This document shows positions 1-11,300 of a DNA stretch of 64,000 nt, in pieces. The notes beneath the pieces were generated by a model. It had not been told where the DNA came from, ran no database searches, and saw nothing but the letters and a program-made list of their open reading frames with translations. The DNA comes from Tubulanus polymorphus (Eukaryota > Nemertea > Palaeonemertea > Tubulaniformes > Tubulanidae). The stretch covers positions 12,715,001 through 12,779,000 of the forward strand of contig NC_134025.1 in NCBI RefSeq assembly GCF_964204645.1. Direction: 5' to 3'. The position numbers and the translations under genes are program-made. Positions within the stretch are counted from its first letter, which is position 1, and each line of letters begins with the position of its first letter.

Positions 1-491
1 AATAACGGAATAATGTGGTATTTGATTATTTTCAGATTGTCAAGCATTTCGCCAGTAGGCGTGGTGTCCTAGTTGTGTGGTTGCACCAAAAGTCTTTTTT
101 CACCTTATTGCAGCGATTTAGGAAAACATTTTATGTGCCTATCTCAGGAAAAGTGATCAGATGGGCTTATACTAGGAATAGCCTGTATCAAACACTTTTG
201 ATATGATATTTAATTATAGTATGATTTCTTGCCAAACCAATGACAGTCACATAGGCGTTATTTTCTTGGAAATTCCATAGGTATCCCCTAATTTTGAGTA
301 GGGTCTTAAATGACTAGAGCCTCATTGCCACTTGCTTCTGTATCTGAAGACTTTGAGGTGACCACAATGACCAGTGCAAATTGAATATTTCACTCCTATT
401 TCATCTGTTTTCTGTTTTATATATGTTGCTTCGCTTCATGACTTTTATGCTATTCATGTATGTTATACACTACTATGATCAAAATATGTAG
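1..491. other. Intron or flank upstream of the first visible USP exon
   Basis: No coding signal is visible. Positions 36-72 match the end of the dispersed repeat family seen complete at 51770-52925 (the 'aagcattt...tggtgtcc' stretch). The USP exon that carries the catalytic Cys must lie upstream of the window, because the exon at 492 begins downstream of that box. Confidence 0.5.
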
Positions 492-2351
492 GTGATGTCT
501 CGAGGAATGAGACCCTTGCCTATCTGTTCTATAATGAAGAGCTGGATGGTTTGGTGTTCATACACAACCGTGGTGAACTGGAAAAAAATGTGGTTTTGCT
601 TCTTTCTCACTTCTTTCTTCAACTTTCCTTTACTGAACCAAACTGATTTTCACCCCATTTTATCTTAGATATAGGGCTCTACTCAAGACGTCAGTGTGAT
701 GCCCATGAGTTCTTCATTCGTTGGATGAGTAAAATTGAAGATGAAAATTCAAGGTAAACAAAATGAATGAAGCAACGAGCGAATGAACGAATGCAATTAT
801 GTTTATACTTATCAAAAAATTGAGGCTAGATAGATGATGAATATAATGTGTGTTTATTTTTTCTGTTCTGATTTTAAACAGATTGTTAAGTTTTTCCATG
901 GTTCTCTTCAAACAAAAGGTATTTTAAGTAGCAAAGCTTTTCAAGCAATGATTCATTCATTTTTACTACACTTAATTTTCACATCAGTAAGCCCTGTTTG
1001 AATATTTTATGACTTTCTCTTTCAGTCATCTGTAGATCCTGTTCTACTGAATCAACACAAACTGATGGATTCACAAACCTCAGTCTATCACTAGGGGTGT
1101 GTAGCTGTGTTTTTGGTCCCTTAAACCGCTGAATATTTCTATATGTTTCCTATAAATAGTTCCTATATGACATTTGAGATTTTCTTTGTATTTCAGAAGG
1201 ATAAAGGAAAAGGAGTCACAACCCTTGTCTTGTTACTTAATTCATATTTTTGTAGTGAGGAACTGGATGACTATGAGTGTTCCCAGTGAGTTTGTTATGT
1301 TTATTTCATGTAGTGATCATAAGTACTGATTCCATATTTATAGGTATTATCTTTTAGCTATGATTTCATTTCCATCGTTTTTCATTGAAGTTGCAAATTA
1401 AAGGTTGCAAGGAAATCTACTAAACCTTTGAAGGCTCCTGAATGTTTAGCTATTCAAATTAACAGGTAAATACTTAATCTGTCAATTTGGTTAAACTGCT
1501 TTTGTGTAACTGAAAACACATTTTTTGAGGCACCCTGTAGAATGGTATTTTACGCATGGCATACGGTATGAACAGTATCTCTAGAATTGATTGGTGGAGT
1601 TATAACTAATAGACTGTCTTGTCCTTTTAAGATTCAGTAAGACATTGGAAAAAAGGAAATGATTTTGTGAGATTTGATGAAGTTCTTAGCTTCCACAACG
1701 AGGTATGCTCATTTACTGAAGATATTCTAGTTTTTTAGGAATACTGCACATAAATAACACTGTCACATATTTTTCAGAATTTTAAACTTTGCAGTGTTGT
1801 GGTTCATCAAGGCTCTTCTTTGGAAGGAGGACATTATATATCTTTTGTTTGCGATATTGATGGTAAATGGTTTGAAACAAATGACAGTAAGGTACTGTAA
1901 ATCCATTGATCATTTGCAACCAGGAATATTTTATCATTTATTGATTATTCATCAGACACCTGGCAGCTATGTCTTGAACATGAGTCAGATAACTAAGGCG
2001 AATCACCATTCTGACGCAGCACCTAATTCTTTAATCTGGTTCATGCCCATTCTGTCACATTATATAACAAAAACCAATGCAAAATGTGCAATTACAGGCA
2101 AAAGTGACTCAAAAGTTTTATTATCATAAAATAATCGCTGCGGACAAACCCTTTGGAACCACAGGAGCTCTATATAAAAAACAAGCATACATCCTGTATA
2201 TTTTTGTCATAATATCAAATGAGGACAGAGAAGTTAGTTCCGTTCATTTGCACAATATAACGTAACTTAATCTTTATTTTAGGTATTGAGAGCCAATAAG
2301 GATTGGGTCCTATCCCAGAATGCTTACATGCTATTTTATATAAAAGTACCA
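492..2351 (+). CDS. USP (C19-type ubiquitin-specific protease) domain exons
   Basis: Readable exons lie at about 492-589, 669-753, 882-918, 1026-1096, 1197-1285, 1391-1465, 1632-1702, 1778-1891 and 2283-2351. Diagnostic pieces are QCDAHEFF (the USP 'Q-DAHEF' box), a CxxC pair in the exon at 1026 (ICRSC) with another Cys pair shared between the exons ending 1285 and starting 1391, LAIQINR, the catalytic His box GGHYISFV in the exon at 1778, and AYMLFYIK near the end. The Cys box (NLGNTC type) lies upstream of the window, but a matching exon is found at 47716. In the exon at 1632 the reading frame shifts by one within an A-rich run (about 1645-1660). The downstream frame (NDFVRFDEVLSFHNE) is clearly the USP one. 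Confidence 0.82.
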
Positions 2352-5300
2352 GTATGTGTTCTTTCTTATTTTGTCATATAATATTCAACTTTATGTAGTT
2401 AACCCTTAACTTGCTGCAGGCTACTGAGTCGACACACTGGGGATCTGCCGTAGGCAACTGTAGTCAATAGCCCGGCCTATCTCGCATTAAAAGATTGTTT
2501 TTATGTCACAAGCGCCTCGCAGCGCGTTGAGCCTCTTCAGACATGGCAACTGCCTATACTCGTGAATCCGAACCCGGAAGTGATTTCACTTTTCGCGCTG
2601 GGCCCCCAAAAATGACCCCACCCAGTGTACCCCCTCTTTCAAAAATCGGAAGTTTAATTTCATCAACATGCAAATGATCTTGCTGCCAGAAGGTTAAGGG
2701 TTAAACTCGCCAGTAATGCACGATACAACGGTAATTAGGATTTAGGATGTAATATATATTTTTAATGAGTCTAAATATTATTTTTCAGACAAGGACAACA
2801 GCAGATAATTCACACCAACCCGATCCTCAGGTATGTGAAACATTTTACACGTTGATTTTTCTAAAAATGTGTCATTACTTGGAATTTAGGATGCAGTATA
2901 TATTTGTAATGAGTCTAAATATTATTTTTCAGACAAGGACTACGGCACATAATTCACACCAACCCGATCCTCAGGTATGTGAAACATTTTACACGTTGAT
3001 TTTTCTAAAAATTTGTCATAACTTGGAATTTAGGATGCAGTATATATTTGTAATGAGTCTAAATATTATTTTTCAGACAAGGACTACGGCACATAATTCA
3101 CACCAACCCGATCTTGAGGTATGTGAAACATTTTACACGTTGATTTTTCTAAAAATGTGTCATAACTTGGAATGTAGGATGCAATATATATTTGTAATGA
3201 GTCTAAATATTATTTTTCAGACAAGGACTACAGCAGATAATTCACACCAACCCGATCCTCAGGTATGTGAAACATTTTACACGTCGCCCAGCCGCCCCTG
3301 TATGTGTTTATGAGTTGTAGGTTTAGATGTTGTATTTTGGGTGTCGGAAAATGGTCGGTTTCATGTGGAGATCAGTGTGACTTGTTTGAATCTTGAATCT
3401 TGCAATGGAGTCTGATCATTTTCACACCTTTAGATTATTGTATCGCTATGAAATTGTATGTGATGGCTAAGGATTAGAATGTTATTACCGGGTACGTATA
3501 TTTCTAATTATTCCATCCATCTGGGGCCCAGTTTCACAAAAAGGATTAAAGCCAAAATCGATCAAAAAAAGATAAACTGAATTAATGAAGAAATTAAATC
3601 GATTTAAGAGTTAAAACTTTTTGTGGAACTTGGCGGCCCATTTTACTCTACTTTATTAGTGCGAGGATGTAGTGTATCATGCTAAATTTCAGTAGGCTAG
3701 GCCTACTTGTATCCAGTCATGTGCAATATGTACATAGGATTATTAAACTAAGATGAATGTATAGTTCTCTACTCATTTATGAATTGTATTCTTTTTTATT
3801 CGCATATTTTATTTGTAAAATTGTAAAATGAACAAGTTAACTATGAAATAATAATCGATATATTATGTTAAGTTTATAATTCTTCTCGTTTTCACTGTCA
3901 GGAGAGGAGGAAGCCAATGCCTAACGAGAGAAATCCCAGAATAGAATCAGCCCAAAATGAAAAGTTCTATAGCAAAGTGGTATATATTTTGAGCAACATA
4001 TATGCTAAATACTATTAGCCATCATCAGATTATACCGATGTATATAGAATTTTACTCAAGAACTTAACATTTTTGGCTGAATCTATTGTGGGATTTCTCT
4101 CATTATTCATATTGTTTATCTTTCAAGACTAAGTCTCTTTTGATTTGCTTATTTTATGTGTGAGACCATAGTAAGTGAGGGCAAGTCAAAGAGGCTGGTT
4201 GCAGTAGTGATGTGCTGGAGGCATTTGGAATGACACTACACCTCCGAGGACCAGAGAAGTAGGAGCCGGTGTTTGGATGACTGATCTCGTATCTTGTCAA
4301 GGACCCTGACTTGATTGAGTACCTGGCAGACACTCGTCCTGATTGGTCAAGTGACTTCATTTAGATAATGTAGTCACCTGGGAAAGATTTCGCACTCATC
4401 TCGGACACTAGTTTACCCCTTTTAGACCTTTTATTCCTGGAGTCGGCCATTATTCATTCATCAACCTTCAGAGGATGACATTTTCCCTTTTCACTACCAC
4501 TCCCCGGGACTGTTTGACGATGGCGGACCCTTGTAGATAGCCACGCCCTGACGAAGAAGCCTTTAGATTCTGGCGCATAGGATTTCGTTGATATTTTGGA
4601 CATGCTACATTGGCTTCACTGGCACCATAGGGACAATCACTATATGTGCGTACATATAGATATGTCAGCGGCTGATCCAGGGGTTTGCGCAGAGGGCACG
4701 TGCACCCCCCTAAGGACATTGCTCTTTTTTTAGAGTCTGAACCTTTTCGTGAGAAAGAAGAAAGAGCATGTGAAAAATCCCTGAAAATGTGTTGGCCTAA
4801 GCATTGTTGTCATTTACCGATGCTTTTATCTGCAGTCCTCTAGTTCATGGAGTTTCATCGATGTTCATTGCTGCATTTGGTTGAATGACTGGACTGGTTC
4901 CAGACGTACTCTGATTGCGCACCTAGTTTTTAAAGATTATAGCCCTTGATTTTTTTCCTCTTACACTCGCTTGTGTGCATCCATATTGAACTCACTTGTG
5001 TGCATCCATATTTGAATGTAGTTTATAGTTTTGTCAACCCTCTACATTTTATATTTGATAGGCCTCAAACAGTCGCACTAAAGCTTCTGTGTCATGTGAC
5101 CACATGCCAGATGATGATAAGTATGTTTTGAGAAATGACGTTTCCACTGAGACATGCTCATTAGAAAACTAGAATTTCATCCCATGTTAATGATAGATTT
5201 TCAGATACAAATCCTATAGATCATTCAGAGAAAGCACATGACTCTGCTAAGAAAGCATCATCTAAGTAAGTCTATCTATGAAACTTATTATATTCTAAAA

Positions 5301-8300
5301 GGTTTTTCAGGAAAAATTTCAACAGGTCTTGATAGTCTTAATGTTTAATAATTGACTGCATTATCGTAGGATACATCTCCTTGCTCGGAATTGTGGTCTT
5401 TTGTTCTCTCCCCACCACGGATAGTTTGATATTAAATTTAATATTTTCCCTTTATATTGGTACGTATGCATATTTTGTTAACCCAATCAATTGCACATTG
5501 GTAGCCCATGATATGGTATGGTTATGTTGAGTTAGAAGGCGATGGCTTCTGCTATATGTTAACCATGGAATATTATGGTATATATGCTCAATTGATTGGC
5601 ACTATGGCATTTAAAAGTCAGTGTCATTCATCTATTGCTGTATTTGTTCATCAGGGGGTGTTGAATATTGAAATTTTGGCTGTCAAATATTTTTCGAAGT
5701 TGTCAGTTTAACTAGTTTAACCAAGAAAACTTTATTGATTAAAAAAAGAGCACAATTGGTACAAAATATTATTCAATGCCCACAAATGCTGGTGGTTAAA
5801 CCTAAGATTCGCTTTATGGTTCAGTTTGTTTTAGGATACAAAATTGTTCATTTTATTACGTAAGATACTTGAGACTAAAAGCTGGCCAATTTATTCGCTA
5901 CAATAAATTTTCATTCATTTTATAACAGAATTACAGATGATGTGTAAAGATCTGATGTGAAAAAAAGAGGTAAGCTAAGATAGCATGGGTTATTCAGATA
6001 CATTCTCACCTTTGTTTTATAAAATACCTTTGTTTTATAAAATCAGAAATGATTTCCTGGTGGGAATGAATCTTTTTCCTTACTGCTAGGCCACAAATTA
6101 AAATGATTGGTTTCATAAGGCATTAGGCCTATGTATGAATGTGAATAGAGGTGTTTCATTTTTTAGCCAAAAATAGCTCGGTTATGGATAAAGAATATCT
6201 GGATGTTGTCAAACAGTTTCTTGAAAACCCAATGCATCCAGATGTTAAGAATTATTTTCCCAACAGCCAAAGCTTAGCCAAATTCCGACATCAGGTAAAT
6301 GTTCTCGTTGTGAATGCTTGACGACTTGTATCACTACAATTTTCTCATAATAGAACTGATTTATGAAGTGATGCTTCGTCTTATTTTGCAGGTCAAAACC
6401 AAAGGTTTTACTTTAAAAGAGGAGGAAAACGGTGATAAGAATGTAGTTGCACCATGCAAAAGTGATGTACGTATCTTACATGGAAAATATCATTTTATTG
6501 CAGTATGTACAGAAGTTATTCATTTGCTCCAAATGGGTTGTTTCAGGTTTCAAGGAAACTCAGAGTTATCCCTTTGGAAGATTTAGATCAAATCATATTA
6601 TCCTGTCACGAGGCTATTGGGCATGGTGGAGAGAATGCTACATTTAAAAAGGTAAAATTATTCCCTGAGGTTTTAGTTAATCATATCTTTAATCACTTAT
6701 TCAAAAGATCAACTTTCAGGTTCAAGAAAACTACTTCGGTGTCATTCGTATTCATGTAAGGAATACCTTGAAAAAATGCAAAGTGTGCACACTGAAATCA
6801 TCGCAAACTGGCAGAGCCCCAGTCATTCCGATCATTAGCCAAAATGTATTCGAAAGAATTCAGGTAAGACATAACTTTTATTTAAGGTCTGAGTACTATT
6901 ATCGTTAATTCATACATGTATATTCATTTCAGGTTGACTTGATTGATATGCAACGTCAAGAAACAGAAGGTTATCGCTTCATATTGCATGCTATTGACCA
7001 TGCCTCCAAATTTCATTTTCTGTGGCCCTTGAAGGGAAAATTTGCGACTGATGTGAAAGATGCTCTCAGGATCCTATTCAGTTTTACTGGGCTACCCAAA
7101 ATTCTTCAATGTGATAATGGAGGTGAATTTTCTGACCGGGAGCTGGGTGATCTTCTGTCTGAATGGCCCTCCAGCTGTAAAATTGTCCATGGTAGACCTC
7201 GTCATCCCCAGAGCCAGGGCTTAGTAGAACGGGGTGGGGTCATCGTATCGTGGCTGATATAATTGCCTCATTCAAAGCGTCTTTCACTGGAAAAGGAGAA
7301 TTTCCATGGCATCATTATTTACCACGAATTATGTGTAAGTAAAATTGAACACGATATCTTGATTAATTCATAATATGCTTCCCCTATATGCTCAATGTTT
7401 TTTGCTTCTTTAGATATGATCAACACTACGTATTCCACACGAATAAAATGTACCCCCTATGAATGTGTGTATGGGCAAAAACCCCCAAATATTGCACTTC
7501 AGGTAAAATTTGTAGTTACTTCAGCAAATGGTATTCATATCATTATTCAGTCCTTATAAGAAATTGTATTTGATTTCAGTCAAATGAACATAATGACGAA
7601 GAGGAGGGCAATGCAGAAGTATGTACTAATACTCACTAAAATCTATTTTAGGGCAGGGCTGTAGGAACCGGGGAGCCATGCCCCCCCCCCCATTTTCTGA
7701 CTCTTGCCTATGACTTCCTACATGCCTAGGGTAGGTCTCCATAGTACCTAGTGGCAGAAATGGTGAAACTGTGAGCTTATATCATTCCTAATTTCAACCA
7801 GGAAGTACTCAGAATGTACCTAAATGATATAATTTTTCAAAATTTTATGACCATTTAGTGCTTTGTGCCTGCTACGCCGTCATTATGGGCCACAATTCGT
7901 TCCTATGGCCCTGTAGGGTGTAGTAAGAAATTAAGTTTCAAATACAGTAGTATCACAAAGTCAAAATACCTTTCAAAATTAATCAACATCTTGTAAACAG
8001 AGCCAGGCTGTAGATATTATCTTAATGCATGTTTTTTTTATAATACTTACCAAGTATCAGTAATCCATATTCTTTTTCATAGGCCATAACAATTCAGAGT
8101 GATGAAGATATTACGGTGTGTACATGCTTGATTGATTATCTTGTGTATATATTCGATTTAATTTTAAATACAAATATGTCTATCTCATCTCCTGCAGAAT
8201 AAGGCTCATTGAAATCTTGTCCTGAGAAAAGATAACTGCCAACTTGCATTTTATAAAGGGATACTTACAGTATTTCATTAATGTAAACTTTGTGGCATTT

Positions 8301-11300
8301 CTAAGAGATGTATATTTAAAAAATTAACAATTTTTCAAGTGTCAGAAAATCGACATTTATTGCAAGTGCAGTGTTTACCAATTTTCATTCTGTATATCAC
8401 TCAACTTTTTTCAGATGGAACCAAATGCCTCAACCACTTCGCAAGTAAGCCTTTTTAACAATGCACAAAACTTGTCACTTTGCTATAACCTAAACTCTAC
8501 TTACTACATTTGGCCTTATTTTAAGCTGGCTAACCAATGCACCACTTCCATTCTAGGGATTTGATTTTAGTGAGCTGCCAATAAAGAGAGTTAAGGTTGC
8601 TAATGAGCTAGCAACTAAGGAAGCTCACCAAAAAATTAGGATGGCTGCTAACCTTGCCTCCTTAAAAGGCGCAAAAAGGATGTTGAAAAGGGGATACAAA
8701 GAACAACTAATATTCAAAGTTGGGGATTTTGTAACTGTGAAAATTCCTGAGCAAGACCGCCACAAAATAGATCTACGTAGACTCCCTGGTGTGGTAGTCC
8801 AAGTGAAAAAGTTTAAGAATGGAAACTTTTATATAATACGGTTTGTCAGATAATTTCATAAATCGTAAAGCAAAGTCTTAACAGCTCTATTCTTTATTCT
8901 GTTAATCCTCATTTTTAGAACCAAGTACGGAGTCTTAGATGTTGCCTTGCGAGCAGATGTGCTACAACGGTTTGTTGGGGAATTTGATATTCCTGTCGCT
9001 GGGTGGGGATCAGTTCCCAAATTGCCGATAAGAACAGCTGCGATGGCAATGTCACACTCTTTGAAACCAGCTAGCCGATGCCACTGCAAAGCAAATTGCT
9101 CGACTTTAAGATGTCTGTGTAAGAAGAGGGGTGTAATTTGTACAGCTAGTTGCCACTCAGGAAAGTCATGCGAGTAAGTTTACATTGCATTCTCCATCTT
9201 ATTCATATTTTATATAGTATGTCTTATTGGTCATTCGATGTAATTTTCGCTTTCAATCATCTAAAGAAAAATTACATGTATTTGATATCAATCTGTGATT
9301 TTTAGAAATAATCATGTTATGAACAAAAATACAGAACAGTTAAATGTAAGTAATTGGTTATATTTTACAAACATATAACGTACTAATATAGTCAATGGTG
9401 TTTATGAAAGCTACCTACAGATTATTATTGAATAAGTTTATGATAAGTTTGAGACACTAGTGTATAATTAGCAAACGTTTGTTAACCAGTTAATAAGACA
9501 AACAGAAAAGTCTTTGATGTGATCTGTAACTAAATACAAATATCCTGTACATAGAACTTGAAATATGTTGATGATTAAATGTGAGATATTAGCATTATAT
9601 TTGAAGATTTTTTTTATGCAACCATTTCAAATCCCTATTATATACTTGATAATGTTCCCTATAATATTAGTACCTTTACACATTTTGTAAAACACAATCA
9701 GAAAAAGTAAAATTGTAGCCCATGACTTATTCTATGTTTGTGGTGAGTTTCGCGGACATTGGTTTCTATACATATTTACCAGGGGCATTGAATATTGAAA
9801 TTGTCAGGTTGCAATGCATTTCACTAAGTGGGTATGGTGTCACTGGACCCCTGGTTCATTTTCATTTGCCTACAGTGTCAGTCCCTTGCGGTTCACGATT
9901 CGGATTCATCGGAAACAAGTTTTGAAATGCTGTAAGTTTTTGGCCAGGAAAATATCTTACTTTATTTGTCCTAATCATGGAACATTTAAAGTTGATAGTT
10001 AAATTGATGATTTTTCACCATTTTAGGGATGACTTAACTGTACCCGAAGAGATCAGACATTGTGTTGATCAAATCGTCAATGAGGTAAAGTTTTTAATTG
10101 TTTCTGTTTTTATTAGTGTATGTGTTCTACACTTCAGATCCATATGAAAGAATGTTTGAAATATGGCGCTTAACAATCAATTTTATCATTCATTCTTGTG
10201 TCAAATTAATAATAGGAATTGAATTTAATACATTTAGTCATTATAGACATATTACTTTTGCTGTTCCTATCAAAGTTTTGCTGAATGCTTTTTGCACTGT
10301 AACATATTAATGTGAATCATCATTATTATTATTATCAAAGGAGTATTTTGAGATGATTTGCATTTGAACATGATCTTCGTTTGATTCTTTCTTTTTTATG
10401 CAGTATCAGCTTGATGAGTTAAATATGAATGAATCGTAAGTTGATGCATGCCATAAATGTATCAACAACTTTGAAACTAATTTACACATATATTTCCATT
10501 TCATTTTTTACCAGTGTATTGTGTATTTTTCTTTTAGCCTAGTACCAGTGAAAAATAAGAAACAGAACAATGATGATGGACATATTGAAAAAAGAAAAAT
10601 TTGTAAAGAGTAAGTATTAATTGTGCAGTGGATACCAATTGTAGTAAATTTAATCAAATTTATAGAAAATCAATAACTCAACAAACTCTTCAAACTAGAT
10701 GGTTTACATTCATGCTTCAACATACGTATGCAGGATTGATACCTAAAACCAGATGTGTTGTACATTGACTTAAAAAATGATATTAAGTTTTATCACTAAG
10801 TAATTTGGGTGAATTCTTTGAAGGGAAAATATAAACGAATTCTAGCATTGATTGAGTTTTGCTATAGCATTAATGAGAAAACTAGATCATTAGACTCTGG
10901 ACCTTGGAAATCGGTCAGCATTGCTAAGTATCTCCTAACAAGGTTATCCTTACACAGCACTATATCAATGACTTTGAAAATCAATACATTATTTTATTTC
11001 TTTTGTTGAAAATTTTGTCCACTTTTAGAAGAAGAACTTATCGAACGGTCTCCCAGGTATGTGAAAAATCTAATAAAGCGCCATATGCGCATGAGTTGTG
11101 AAAACAGAAATTGATAGTGGTATGGTATGCTTTATTAATGATTTAACCCCATTTGTCTGAAGTTAAAGCGTACAAATATCCAGAAAAGAAGGCAAAATTT
11201 CGATATACTGCGTAATTTAACGGATGAAGACAACAAACGTCCATTATTGTGCTTTTGTAATGCACAGAAAAATGAGTAAGTGATCAGCAGCATGAACATG

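Noticed and set aside
2765-3313. A single 182-codon gene
   Set aside because: Better explained as four exon-intron repeats of the fusion gene; the frame is open only because the period is a multiple of 3.
7680-7695. Poly-C tracts (also 11708, 25664, 27301) as regulatory G-quadruplex sites
   Set aside because: Homopolymer runs associated with repeats; no gene-linked pattern.
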